This document shows, one piece after another, positions 17,410-26,149 of a stretch of 64,000 bases of DNA. The notes beneath the pieces are model-generated. The model ran no database searches and was not told where the DNA came from. It saw only the letters and a program-made list of their open reading frames with translations. Position 1 is the first letter of the stretch; every line of letters begins with the position of its first letter. Made by a program: the position numbers and the translations under genes. Source of the stretch: Vibrio sp. 10N.286.49.B3 (GTDB lineage: Bacteria > Pseudomonadota > Gammaproteobacteria > Enterobacterales > Vibrionaceae); assembly GCF_002873395.1 (NCBI RefSeq), contig NZ_MCUV01000034.1:1-64000 (forward strand). The letters are read 5' to 3'.

Positions 17410-17560
17410 TTCCTTAACGATGTAGGCTGAAGCTGTATCCTAACAGGCTTGCGAAAAGATCAACTAAAAACATCACATTTTTTTGATTTTTTTTCTTTCT
17501 TTTCTAACTTCATGATAGTGCACTCAGATCGAACTCTTCTTACTCACTACATGCACTTTA

Positions 17561-17574
17561 TTGATCTAGATCAA
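17561..17574. promoter_or_regulatory. Perfect FNR box for nrdD
   Basis: TTGATCTAGATCAA is a full match to TTGAT-N4-ATCAA. Its centre (17567.5) is 41.5 bp upstream of a start site near 17609, and TTTAAT (17597-17602) is in place as the -10. This is a textbook class II FNR-activated promoter, fitting the oxygen-sensitive ribonucleotide reductase it precedes. Confidence 0.85.
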
Positions 17575-17605
17575 TGCTCTTGTGGTGTGGTTTTCGTTTA
17601 ATACG

Positions 17606-17621
17606 CCACAAGATGTAGTGT
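17606..17621. promoter_or_regulatory. NrdR box 1
   Basis: CCACAAGATGTAGTGT matches the NrdR consensus (acaCwAtATaTwGtgt) at about 13 of 16 positions. It overlaps the predicted start site. A second box begins exactly 31 bp later, the usual NrdR spacing. Confidence 0.7.
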
Positions 17622-17636
17622 CAGTAAATAATTAAG

Positions 17637-17652
17637 TCACCCTATATGGTGT
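17637..17652. promoter_or_regulatory. NrdR box 2
   Basis: TCACCCTATATGGTGT matches about 12 of 16 positions of the NrdR consensus and is in phase with box 1 (31 bp, three helical turns). The pair should give repression of nrdD by NrdR when dATP/ATP signals sufficiency. Confidence 0.7.
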
Positions 17653-17696
17653 ATTTGTGGATTAATCTGTGGATATGTCAAGGGTAAGGAGAGCAG

Positions 17697-17786
17697 GTGA
17701 AAGCAAATTACAATTCAATACAGATAGCTGAATTACGCATTTTTTGCGTGACAAATCCTACCCAAAACTCAACCTGCAGAGCATGA
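17697..17786 (+). CDS. Possible 29-aa upstream ORF in the nrdD leader
   Basis: A GTG start five bases after a strong AAGGAG (17686-17691) opens a 29-codon frame ending TGA at 17784-17786. The product (MKANYNSIQIAELRIFC..., with C17 and C27) has no recognised homologue. Translation would disrupt the long leader helix. It may be a regulatory leader peptide. Chance is not excluded, but this is the best ribosome-binding site in the leader. Confidence 0.4.
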   Translation: MKANYNSIQIAELRIFCVTNPTQNSTCRA

Positions 17787-17850
17787 AAAACTAACCTTTC
17801 AGCTATCTATTAAAAACCAAAATTAAAACTAAAATTAAAGCTATTGAATT

Positions 17851-19992
17851 ATGATTATGAAGCAAGTAACCGAATCTGTTGTTGTTAAACGCGACGGAGC
17901 TAAAGCCGTCTTTAATCCAAAACTTATCAAAGCCGCGGTACAAGCTGCTGCCGTTGATATTAAGTCTAGCCGAGAAGATCTAGGCGATATCATTGCTGCT
18001 AATGTGCGTGAAAAGCTTATTGGCCGTCGTGAAATTAACATTGGTGAAATTCAAAACCTAGTTGAATCTGAACTAATGCATAATGATGACAATGTCGCAC
18101 GTGCATACATCGAATATCGCCATGACCGTGATGTTGAACGTGAAAAAGCCAGTGCACTAAGTGCTGAAATCACCGGTCTTGTTGAGCAAAGCAATGCATC
18201 ACTACTTAATGAGAACGCGAATAAAGACAGCAAGGTTATTCCTACTCAGCGTGATTTACTTGCGGGTATCGTGAGTAAGCACTATGCAAAAAATCATATG
18301 TTACCGCGTGAAATTGTTCATGCTCATGAAAGTGGTCAAATTCACTACCATGATTTAGATTACTCGCCATTTTTCCCTATGTTCAACTGTATGATTGTTG
18401 ATTTAGAGAACATGCTGACCAACGGTTTTCGCATGGGTAATGCAGAAATTGACACTCCAAAATCAATTCAAACAGCGACAGCCGTTACTGCTCAAATCGT
18501 CGCGCAAGTAGCAAGCCATACGTATGGTGGTACAACACTAAACCGTTTAGATGAAGTATTGGCACCATATGTAACAGCAAGTCATAACAAGCACTTAGCT
18601 ACAGCTGAAGAGTGGGATATCCCAAATCCAGAAGCTTACGCTAAAAAATTAACAGAAAAAGAAGTGTATGATGCATTTCAATCTCTTGAGTACGAGATCA
18701 ATACACTTTTCAGCTCTAATGGTCAGACACCGTTCTTATCTATTGGTATCGGTTTAGGTACTTCTTGGGAATCTAAACTGATCCAGAAATCTATTTTTCA
18801 AAATAGAATCAAAGGTTTAGGTAAGAATAAGAAAACAGCAGTATTCCCTAAACTCCTGTTTGCTATTAAAGATGGTCTGAACCACAAGCCATCCGATCCT
18901 AACTACGATCTTAAGCAATTAGCTTTAGAGTGTGCGACTAAGCGTATGTACCCAGATATTCTTAACTACGATAAAGTGGTTGAAGTGACGGGTTCATTTA
19001 AAGCGCCAATGGGTTGCCGTAGCTTCCTAGGTAAGTGGACAGATGAAAGTGGTAAAGAAGTACATGAAGGTCGTAATAACCTTGGTGTTGTAAGCTTAAA
19101 CTTACCTCGTATCGCCATTGAAGCGGATGGTGATGAAGCAAAATTCTTCGAAATCCTAGATGAACGTACTAAGTTAGTTAAGCAAGCGCTTGATACTCGT
19201 ATTGATCGTCTACGCGGTGTGAAAGCACGAGTTGCACCAATTCTGTATACAGAAGGTGCACTTGGTGTACGTTTAAACCCAGATGATGAAGTATTAGACA
19301 TCTTCAAAAATGGTCGTGCATCGATTTCAATGGGCTACATCGGTATCCATGAGACAATTAACGCGCTGTACGCTAATGATGGCGAGCATATCTATGATAG
19401 TGAAGTGCTGCGTCAGAAAGGCATCGACATCGTTAAGTTCTTAAAAGATCGTGTCGATGATTGGAAAAAAGAGTCTGGTTGGGGCTATAGCTTATACAGC
19501 ACACCATCAGAAAACCTTTGTACTCGTTTTTGTTCACTAGATACCAAAGAGTTTGGTGTTATTGAGCATGTAACGGAAAAAGGTTACTACACTAACAGTT
19601 TCCACCTAGATGTTGAGAAATCAGTAAATCCATACGATAAAATTGATTTTGAAATGCCTTACCCAGAATTAGCAAGTGGTGGCTTTATCTGTTACGGTGA
19701 ATACCCGAATATGCAGCGTAATATTGAAGCACTGGAAAACGTATGGGATTACTCATACTCACGTGTTCCTTACTACGGCACGAACACGCCAATTGATGAA
19801 TGTTACGAGTGTGGCTTCACGGGTGAGTTTGACTGTACAAGTAAAGGCTTTACTTGTCCTAAATGTGGTAACCACGATCCTAAGAAGGTGTCGGTTACTC
19901 GTCGTGTATGTGGTTACTTAGGCTCTCCAGATGCTCGTCCATTTAACAGTGGTAAGCAAGAAGAAGTTATTCGCCGCGTTAAGCACATGTAA
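17851..19992 (+). CDS. nrdD: Anaerobic ribonucleoside-triphosphate reductase NrdD
   Basis: 711-713 aa glycyl-radical enzyme converting NTPs to dNTPs without oxygen. The N-terminal ATP-cone (about 1-95) is the allosteric domain. The catalytic barrel follows, with FNCMIVDLENML near 182. The Zn site is CYECGFTGEF and CPKCG near 650-672. The radical loop RVCGYLGSPDARPF holds the glycine (about residue 686-688), close to the C terminus. Starts at 17851 and 17857 are both possible. NrdG at 20101 is its activase. Control by FNR and NrdR is indicated upstream. Confidence 0.97.
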   Translation: MIMKQVTESVVVKRDGAKAVFNPKLIKAAVQAAAVDIKSSREDLGDIIAANVREKLIGRREINIGEIQNLVESELMHNDDNVARAYIEYRHDRDVEREKASALSAEITGLVEQSNASLLNENANKDSKVIPTQRDLLAGIVSKHYAKNHMLPREIVHAHESGQIHYHDLDYSPFFPMFNCMIVDLENMLTNGFRMGNAEIDTPKSIQTATAVTAQIVAQVASHTYGGTTLNRLDEVLAPYVTASHNKHLATAEEWDIPNPEAYAKKLTEKEVYDAFQSLEYEINTLFSSNGQTPFLSIGIGLGTSWESKLIQKSIFQNRIKGLGKNKKTAVFPKLLFAIKDGLNHKPSDPNYDLKQLALECATKRMYPDILNYDKVVEVTGSFKAPMGCRSFLGKWTDESGKEVHEGRNNLGVVSLNLPRIAIEADGDEAKFFEILDERTKLVKQALDTRIDRLRGVKARVAPILYTEGALGVRLNPDDEVLDIFKNGRASISMGYIGIHETINALYANDGEHIYDSEVLRQKGIDIVKFLKDRVDDWKKESGWGYSLYSTPSENLCTRFCSLDTKEFGVIEHVTEKGYYTNSFHLDVEKSVNPYDKIDFEMPYPELASGGFICYGEYPNMQRNIEALENVWDYSYSRVPYYGTNTPIDECYECGFTGEFDCTSKGFTCPKCGNHDPKKVSVTRRVCGYLGSPDARPFNSGKQEEVIRRVKHM

Positions 19993-20011
19993 TAAAAACA
20001 ATTAGTTTAGT

Positions 20012-20056
20012 AGCGGCATTAGCTTGGTTAACAGCCTGAGCTAATGCCGCTTTTTT
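20012..20056 (+). terminator. Strong intrinsic terminator between nrdD and nrdG
   Basis: AGCGGCATTAGCT (20012-20024) pairs perfectly with AGCTAATGCCGCT (20039-20051), then TTTTTT to 20056. nrdG expression therefore depends on read-through or its own promoter, giving much less activase than reductase. Confidence 0.85.
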
Positions 20057-20100
20057 GTTGATACCTGTCCAACCTTTTCTTATTGAGCTATAACTTAATC

Positions 20101-20568
20101 ATGAACTATCATACTTATCACTCCATTGATGTTGTTAATGGGGAAGGCACACGATGCACTTTGTTTGTATCGGGTTGTATTCACCAATGTAAAGGTTGCT
20201 ATAACCAAAGTACTTGGCGACCAGATGCTGGACACTTATTTACTCAAGAGCTTGAAGATAAGATCATCGCTGATCTGCAAGATCAACGAATTAAACGCCG
20301 AGGTCTATCCTTGTCTGGTGGTGATCCTTTGCATCCACTAAACTGTTCAGCAATTTTAAAGTTAGTGCAGCGAGTTAAAACAGAATGCCCAGGTAAAGAT
20401 ATCTGGCTGTGGACGGGATACTTACTGGCTGAATTAAATCAAGAGCAACGTGAAATTATTGAACATGTTGATGTTCTGATTGATGGTAAGTTTGAACAAG
20501 ATCTCTATGATCCAGAATTATTTTGGCGTGGTTCGAGCAATCAGGTTATTCATCGATTTAAATTATAG
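20101..20568 (+). CDS. nrdG: NrdD-activating radical SAM enzyme NrdG
   Basis: 155 aa activase that installs the glycyl radical on NrdD. The radical-SAM motif is CIHQCKGC (about residues 26-33), followed by GLSLSGGDPLHP near 73. The start is placed at 20101 because MNYHTYHSIDVVNGEGTR aligns with the known NrdG N terminus; an in-frame TTG at 20083 adds six residues without support. No strong Shine-Dalgarno is seen. It follows nrdD after a terminator. Confidence 0.95.
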   Translation: MNYHTYHSIDVVNGEGTRCTLFVSGCIHQCKGCYNQSTWRPDAGHLFTQELEDKIIADLQDQRIKRRGLSLSGGDPLHPLNCSAILKLVQRVKTECPGKDIWLWTGYLLAELNQEQREIIEHVDVLIDGKFEQDLYDPELFWRGSSNQVIHRFKL

Positions 20569-20580
20569 AAACGGCTTAGC

Positions 20581-20985
20581 TTAAGAAGCCGTGCACTCTT
20601 CTTTCATAGCATTAAGACCGATACTAAATACTTTGATCCAAGCTTCTTTTATTTCATCATTATAGTGAGGATCATGCTGTTCAACAGTATGCAGTAAAGC
20701 ATCAAACCAAATATCAAGCTCTTCAGCTTGAATATGAATACCCATATCTCGATGGCGCTGAACAAGACGTTTAACGAGCATGCGAATACCATCAACTCCA
20801 GAGGCATTGAATAGTAGAATTAATGCCGCTTTGATCATTCTTTCCTGTCTTTCAAGATCGACATTTTCAAACATCATCGAAAATTTAGGGTTACAACCGG
20901 AAAAAATCTCGAGAAATTGCTTTAAGAATAATGGTTTCTCGATACACCTCTGATAGCTTTCATACAATACTTCGTTATAGTCCAT
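20581..20985 (-). CDS. Single-domain globin
   Basis: 134 aa all-helical protein resembling bacterial haemoglobins of the Vitreoscilla/flavohaemoglobin globin type. The likely proximal haem histidine is in QRHRDMGI (about residue 75), and the C-terminal EAWIKVFSIGLNAM matches the H-helix. There is no reductase domain. AAAGGA precedes the ATG. It ends 12 bp from convergent nrdG, with a small hairpin (20571-20592) between. A role in oxygen or NO handling near the anaerobic reductase genes is plausible but inferred. Confidence 0.75.
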   Translation of the reverse strand: MDYNEVLYESYQRCIEKPLFLKQFLEIFSGCNPKFSMMFENVDLERQERMIKAALILLFNASGVDGIRMLVKRLVQRHRDMGIHIQAEELDIWFDALLHTVEQHDPHYNDEIKEAWIKVFSIGLNAMKEECTAS

Positions 20986-21062
20986 GCTTTAATCCTTTAA
21001 TGAGCTCAGTGCAAAACTCTTACAATAGCTTAGTTGAGTCAGAGAGATAGCACAATTTTGTT

Positions 21063-23318
21063 TTAATAGAGTAGAAACAGTCCTTGGTAGCCACCGATCT
21101 GAATCTCATCGACATAATCTCCGATTTCTCCCTTTGCATTTACTGGTTTCATCGGAGGATCGAGTGGAATCGTTAGTTTATCCGCATGATAAAATTTGCG
21201 ATTCTTACCATGAAAATCGGTTCGATATAACACACGACCTTGACTGAAATCTCTTGCTAGTACCATATCGTCTGGTCCATTTTTGACGATGCTATGCTCG
21301 GAGCGATAGAGAAAATAGGTATAGGTCGGGAATAGGCGTACTTTTCCATTGGGGAGGTCATTGTGAAGAAGTGTATGCATTGATGCATCACCAATAACAG
21401 TGTAGTCAGCAGGCTCTGGTGTCGTGGTGGATAACATTAAAGGAATAGGCTTGGCATGGCTAGGTGTACGGGTGGGAGGTGTGCCTAGGTCAATTGCAAG
21501 CAAGTGGCTAGGTTGATAAGCAAGGTTTTTGGCTATACCACTTTTCCAAAAGTTATCATTGGTTGTGTTATTACTGCCATAGAGATAACTGCTATTCCAT
21601 TGGTTAAAAAAGCTCATACTGGGGTGATTGTTAAGATAGTAAATTGCGAGAGTAGAGTATTGATCTTGTAGCCAGTTTTCCTGAGTATTTCCAAAGTATT
21701 CAACCCTGCCATAACGGGTTGTTGCTTGATAAATAACGCTTTTTTCTGCATGTGCTAGAGCAGAGTTATCCCAAAATTTCGCAATGCCAGCATAACCACT
21801 AAAACCTGTGGATGGGAATAGATAGTGTTCACGTAAATAGAGTGTACCAGCTTCAATCAAATGTGACTGACCATTGCGACCATAGAGATTTGCTGTGCTG
21901 ATGTTAAGTCCGATAGTAGAATTTTCATCTAAGCGGGTTAAATTTGTTAGAAAGTCAGAAAATAGCTCATTATAGCGTTGATTTGCTCCTACGCTACCGA
22001 CCACTAAACCGAGTTCATCGATCATGCCACCGGAATACACTGTGAATTGATTTGCTCCGATGAGTTTATTGGTATCATCGTTATAGGCACCATTTAACCC
22101 TTGTTGTTGCCACTGTTTTTGATAATAAGCCTGCAAAGTTAGCAGTAGTGTTGGGTTAGCTAGATTGGTCAAAGCCCATGATGAATTTTTGCTCCACATA
22201 GCACCAAAAGGAATAACACGTGACTGCCAACGAAACCTAGCCGTTGCTTTTTTATTCGTTCTATTTTTAAACTCACTCTCTGATAAGTAGTTATCGTGGT
22301 TACGATCGGCTGAGCGATCGAAACCGCGTATTTTGCGCCACTGCTGAATCTCTTTTCCATCAGCGGTATCTGCTTTACTCGTCACTAGGTTAGGTAAATC
22401 ACTGTCTTTAATGACGGGGAAATTATGGTGAAGCAGGATATTATTGAGTTGTGGGCGATGGGTTGTATTGGCGTTATTCCAATGTATTTTGATGACATAT
22501 AAGCGAGCGCCATCACGTAAAAATGTTGATCCAAAATATTGCCCACCTCCATAACTTCTTCCGCTACCATCGTGCGTCGATGCTCTTTTCCAATCTGAGG
22601 GGAGTTGCCATGTCAGCGAGTGTCTTTTCGTTATGCCTGTGGTTTGATCTTGAATATTGAAGCGACGCCATTGTGAGACTCTACCTTTTGAATCGATAGC
22701 AGCAGGGTACTCAATGGATAACGTCCCATTTGGGCTAGCGTGTGAAAATTGCAGCTCTACCTGATCAAACATTTCTGAGTGGTAGATATAAAGTGCGCCA
22801 CCTTGTTTTGAGTGAGCAAAAACATCCGCTTTCCACGGCGTGGGTTTGTAAAGTCGAAAGCCAGCATGATTTATATCTGTGGTATAACCTGCAATCATAG
22901 GCTTACGATTTAATAATGTGTTTTCACCATGTGCCTTATTGACTTCTGCCAGTATCGTATCTTCTGAAAAGTGTAGGAAAAAGTCTTCAAAATCAACCTC
23001 GTTTAATTGTGCAAAATTTCTAATATCATTCTCTAGTTCGCCATTATTGACGTCTAATTTTTGGTTATACATGTAACCAGTAGTGTTTGTCTGCTGGTTA
23101 GTTTTTCTATTGGTATAGGCACCAAAAATGATATCACTATGCTTAACTTCCCAGTCAATAACTTGCTTTGCCGTCATTTGGTTTCCTTGCATATCCTGAC
23201 TCAGTTCGTGTTGACTCGGCAGAATGATGGCAGTACCAGTGTTAGCAAATAAAGAGTTGCTGATTAGGAGGGGTAGAATGAGTAGAACCGATGAATATGA
23301 GGGAAGATTTAAAGTCAT
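21063..23318 (-). CDS. Large secreted protein of unknown function with one EF-hand
   Basis: About 751 aa, starting at 23318 (GAGGT five bases upstream; the TTG at 23330 is less likely). A signal peptide ends around SLFA|N. No enzyme family is recognised. Near residue 343 a complete EF-hand loop DRNHDNYLSESE indicates calcium binding. The rest is rich in aromatic residues, Asn and Gly, like secreted beta-rich or carbohydrate-active proteins (GSGRSYGGGQYFGS, YGRNGQSHLIEAG). No transmembrane segments are seen after the signal. It is monocistronic and divergent from the pentapeptide-repeat gene. Confidence 0.75.
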   Translation of the reverse strand: MTLNLPSYSSVLLILPLLISNSLFANTGTAIILPSQHELSQDMQGNQMTAKQVIDWEVKHSDIIFGAYTNRKTNQQTNTTGYMYNQKLDVNNGELENDIRNFAQLNEVDFEDFFLHFSEDTILAEVNKAHGENTLLNRKPMIAGYTTDINHAGFRLYKPTPWKADVFAHSKQGGALYIYHSEMFDQVELQFSHASPNGTLSIEYPAAIDSKGRVSQWRRFNIQDQTTGITKRHSLTWQLPSDWKRASTHDGSGRSYGGGQYFGSTFLRDGARLYVIKIHWNNANTTHRPQLNNILLHHNFPVIKDSDLPNLVTSKADTADGKEIQQWRKIRGFDRSADRNHDNYLSESEFKNRTNKKATARFRWQSRVIPFGAMWSKNSSWALTNLANPTLLLTLQAYYQKQWQQQGLNGAYNDDTNKLIGANQFTVYSGGMIDELGLVVGSVGANQRYNELFSDFLTNLTRLDENSTIGLNISTANLYGRNGQSHLIEAGTLYLREHYLFPSTGFSGYAGIAKFWDNSALAHAEKSVIYQATTRYGRVEYFGNTQENWLQDQYSTLAIYYLNNHPSMSFFNQWNSSYLYGSNNTTNDNFWKSGIAKNLAYQPSHLLAIDLGTPPTRTPSHAKPIPLMLSTTTPEPADYTVIGDASMHTLLHNDLPNGKVRLFPTYTYFLYRSEHSIVKNGPDDMVLARDFSQGRVLYRTDFHGKNRKFYHADKLTIPLDPPMKPVNAKGEIGDYVDEIQIGGYQGLFLLY

Positions 23319-23465
23319 TAAATACCTCAAAAGGAAGTGTTATATTAGGTGAAAGAGAACCTAAGTATTGTTTATAGTTAGTTATTATTCAAGGTGTTAA
23401 CTGAAGTGAAAAGAAAGATGATAATAAGGCTATATATGCTAATCTGCTTCATTAATACATAACGA

Positions 23466-24077
23466 ATGGAAAAGCCAAAAATGAAACTATCAAACAATGA
23501 AAGCTACTACGATCAAGTATTTGATAAACAAATTTTGTCGAATACAAGGCTGTTGAGTGCTGATTTTGAAGAGTGTGAATTCAATGATTGTGACTTTTCT
23601 CAATTGGAGCTATCTGATTGTAAATTTCTCAATTGTCAGTTTAATCGTTGTAATTTTAGCTTAGCCACGTTCCCAAATAGCCGTTTATTTGAGTTGGTTT
23701 TTATTGAATGTAAGCTCGTTGGGATTGATTGGACTCGTGCCTATTGGGCAAACTTTCATAATGATTTTGAGTTGACTTTCAAGCGTTGTATTTTGACTGA
23801 TGCTTCATTTTTTGGGCTTACACTTAACCATTTGACCTTAATTGAATGTAAGTTACACGACGTTGATTTTAGAGAGGGCGACTTTTCACACTCAACGTTA
23901 ACTTTTAATGATTTTACTAATAGTGTCTTTATGCGCACCAATTTACACGCTGCTGATTTAAGTGAATCTCACCACTTCAGTTTAAATGTACTCGATAACA
24001 ATGTGACCAAGGCTAAGATTAATCGCTTTGAAGCTTTGCATTTGCTTGAAAGCTTAGGGGTAGAACTTGTTGATTAA
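23466..24077 (+). CDS. Pentapeptide-repeat protein (Qnr-like)
   Basis: 203 aa forming a right-handed quadrilateral beta-helix of about 30 pentapeptides with the usual central Leu/Phe (for example CEFNDCDFSQLELSDCKFLNC). It ends in a helical tail LLESLGVELVD, similar to the dimerisation end of Qnr proteins (218 aa), which protect gyrase. Central irregular coils (YWANFHNDFELTF) could be loops. It may be a Qnr relative or a plain pentapeptide protein; I cannot tell which. The start could be 23466 or 23481; neither has a good Shine-Dalgarno. Confidence 0.75.
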   Translation: MEKPKMKLSNNESYYDQVFDKQILSNTRLLSADFEECEFNDCDFSQLELSDCKFLNCQFNRCNFSLATFPNSRLFELVFIECKLVGIDWTRAYWANFHNDFELTFKRCILTDASFFGLTLNHLTLIECKLHDVDFREGDFSHSTLTFNDFTNSVFMRTNLHAADLSESHHFSLNVLDNNVTKAKINRFEALHLLESLGVELVD

Positions 24078-24177
24078 AAAGTAGAGATTATTGTTAATTC
24101 TAACAAAATTCTTTCGTTTTTATCCTATCTAATGATAAGTTGAAGCATCATTTAAACTTCAAAGGATTGTGCTTTAT

Positions 24178-25362
24178 ATGTTTGCACATTTATCAACACC
24201 AACATTAGACCCGATTTTGTCGCTTTCAGTGGCATATCGTAATGATAAGCGTCCAAATAAAGTGGATCTAGGCATCGGCGTCTACCGCAACAGCCAAGGT
24301 GAAACACCGATTATGCAAGCGGTGCAGATGGCCCAAGACATTGTTGTGGAATCGCAAAAATCAAAAGCTTACGTAGGGCTGGCTGGTTGTGAAGAGTTTA
24401 ACCAAAGCATGGTTGACTTACTTTTATCTGACACATCTGCTATCGGTCGTGTTGCTGCGATTCAGACGCCTGGTGCTAGTGGTGCGCTACGTATGCTTGG
24501 TGATCTGATGCATGTTGCCCAACCGGGAACCACTGTTTGGATTTCTAATCCAAGTTATATTAACCACCAACCAGTGATGGAAGCGGCGGGATTGAAAGTC
24601 AAGCAGTACCATTACTTCTGTCCAGTAACCAAACAAGTTGATACAGCTCGTATGCTTGAAGAGTTAGCTCAAGCAGGCCCTAAAGATGTGGTTTTACTTC
24701 ATGGTTGCTGCCATAACCCAACGGGTGCTGATATTGATTTCTCGACATGGCAAGTGATCACTGAACTGGCGCAAAAAAATGGTTTCACGCCATTTGTTGA
24801 TATTGCTTACCAAGGTTTTGGTGATGGACTTGAGCAAGATGCACAAGGTTTGCGTTTTATGGCCGATAATGTTGAAGAGATGCTGATCGCGACTTCTTGC
24901 TCCAAAAATTTTGGTCTATATCGTGAACGTACAGGCGCAGCTATTGTCATTGGTAAAAATGCTCACCATGTAAGTAACGCAAAAGGCAAATTGTTACAAC
25001 TTGCCCGTGCCACTTACACTATGCCGCCAGATCACGGTGCAGCGCTAGTAAAAACAATTTTGCAAAGCGATAACCTGACTTCTGTATGGAAACAAGAACT
25101 TGATCAAATGCAGCAGCGTTTAATTGGCTTGCGACATAAGTTGTGTGAGGAATTGAGGCATGAGCATCAAACAGACGCATTTGACTTTATTGAGCAGCAC
25201 AAAGGTATGTTTACTGTGCTAGGCTTTAATCAAACACAAATGGCTCAACTAAGAGAAGATTTTGGTATTTATGCTGTTGGTGATGGCCGTATTAACATTG
25301 CCGGTCTATCAGAATCTGATATTAGTTATGTTGCCAGTGCGATAATGAAAGTAGCGAAATAG
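24178..25362 (+). CDS. Class I aromatic/aspartate aminotransferase
   Basis: 394 aa PLP enzyme of the AspC/TyrB group. GIGVYRNSQGETPIM near residue 37 and the PLP-lysine motif SCSKNFGLYRERTGA (lysine near 244) are diagnostic; NPTGAD near 180 holds the PLP-binding Asn. It transfers amino groups between aspartate or aromatic amino acids and 2-oxoglutarate. The start is taken at ATG 24178, eleven bases after AAAGGA; GTG 24169 is too close to that site. AspC versus TyrB specificity cannot be read from sequence alone. Confidence 0.92.
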   Translation: MFAHLSTPTLDPILSLSVAYRNDKRPNKVDLGIGVYRNSQGETPIMQAVQMAQDIVVESQKSKAYVGLAGCEEFNQSMVDLLLSDTSAIGRVAAIQTPGASGALRMLGDLMHVAQPGTTVWISNPSYINHQPVMEAAGLKVKQYHYFCPVTKQVDTARMLEELAQAGPKDVVLLHGCCHNPTGADIDFSTWQVITELAQKNGFTPFVDIAYQGFGDGLEQDAQGLRFMADNVEEMLIATSCSKNFGLYRERTGAAIVIGKNAHHVSNAKGKLLQLARATYTMPPDHGAALVKTILQSDNLTSVWKQELDQMQQRLIGLRHKLCEELRHEHQTDAFDFIEQHKGMFTVLGFNQTQMAQLREDFGIYAVGDGRINIAGLSESDISYVASAIMKVAK

Positions 25363-25389
25363 AATCGTTGCTTACTGTTAGGTGATGAA

Positions 25390-26088
25390 ATGAAAGCATT
25401 GAAACACATTACACCTCTTTTATTTTGTGGCATGTTAGCTGCTTGTTCCTCAACACCGCCTCAAGCACCCATTGAAGAGGTGGTGGAACCTGAAGTAGCA
25501 GAGCCTATACCAGAGGTGACTCCCGAAATTAAGCCAGAGCCTACACCAGAGGTTCCTGTCGAAGTTGAACCGAAGCCGGAAATCAAACCTGAGCCTGAAA
25601 TTAAACCAGACAAGCCACCAGTAGCAAAGCCACAACCAACGAAAACGGATGATGGTCTTTTATTGTTAGGTGAGCAAGAGTGGCTTTATATTCCTAGTTT
25701 GAAAAAGTCGTTTAAGGCACGGGTTGATACTGGTGCCACGACGTCTTCAATCAGTGCTTCGGAGATACAAGAGTTTGAACGAGATAGTAAGACATGGATT
25801 ACTTTTCGAATTCAGCATTCAGGGGTAAAAAGTGATGAATTTAGCTTGCCTGTGGAGCGTTGGGTGAAAATTAGTCAGGCTAATAGTGATGAGTCAGTAA
25901 AAAGACCCGTCATTGTGATCCCCGTCCAACTTGGCGATCTTAAAGAGAAGGTAGAGTTTACTTTAACGGATAGAAGTCATTTAACCTATCCGGTGCTACT
26001 CGGGCGAAGCTTTTTCAGAGATATCGCTATTGTTGATGTGAGTAAAACATTTATTCAGCCTAAGGTTAATACCACGAACAGTCAATAA
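25390..26088 (+). CDS. Lipoprotein with retropepsin-like (ATP-dependent zinc protease) domain
   Basis: 232 aa. The lipoprotein signal ends at LAAC (Cys19). Residues 25-80 are a rigid Pro/Glu/Lys linker with repeats such as EIKPEPEIKP, probably spanning the periplasm or peptidoglycan. The C-terminal domain (about 90-225) matches the PF05618 family, with the aspartyl-protease-like motif RVDTGATTSSI and LLGRSFFRD. Relatives include RimB and other retropepsin-like proteins; catalysis here is unproven. It is 28 bp downstream of the aminotransferase. Confidence 0.82.
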   Translation: MKALKHITPLLFCGMLAACSSTPPQAPIEEVVEPEVAEPIPEVTPEIKPEPTPEVPVEVEPKPEIKPEPEIKPDKPPVAKPQPTKTDDGLLLLGEQEWLYIPSLKKSFKARVDTGATTSSISASEIQEFERDSKTWITFRIQHSGVKSDEFSLPVERWVKISQANSDESVKRPVIVIPVQLGDLKEKVEFTLTDRSHLTYPVLLGRSFFRDIAIVDVSKTFIQPKVNTTNSQ

Positions 26089-26149
26089 CAGATCATTGAC
26101 TTCCTTTGATTGGTATAAGTAGCAGCTACACTGTGTTTTTTGATGCAGT

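Larger units (their letters stand above)
17609..17850 (+). promoter_or_regulatory. Structured 5' leader of nrdD
   Basis: About 240 nt between the predicted start site and nrdD. AGATAGCTGAA (17722-17732) pairs perfectly with TTCAGCTATCT (17798-17808), enclosing a small hairpin ACGCA/TGCGT (17735-17749). GCAGGT (17693-17698), which includes the start of an upstream ORF, can instead pair with ACCTGC (17772-17777). nrdD itself lacks a clear Shine-Dalgarno sequence. It matches no riboswitch class I know. Confidence 0.5.

Noticed and set aside
17653..17850. Known riboswitch class (cobalamin or nrdJ type) in the nrdD leader
   Set aside because: The conserved cores of the classes I know are not present; the region is reported instead as an unclassified leader.
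23331..23465. LexA box upstream of the pentapeptide-repeat gene
   Set aside because: Some qnr genes are SOS-controlled, but no CTG-N10-CAG motif is visible here.
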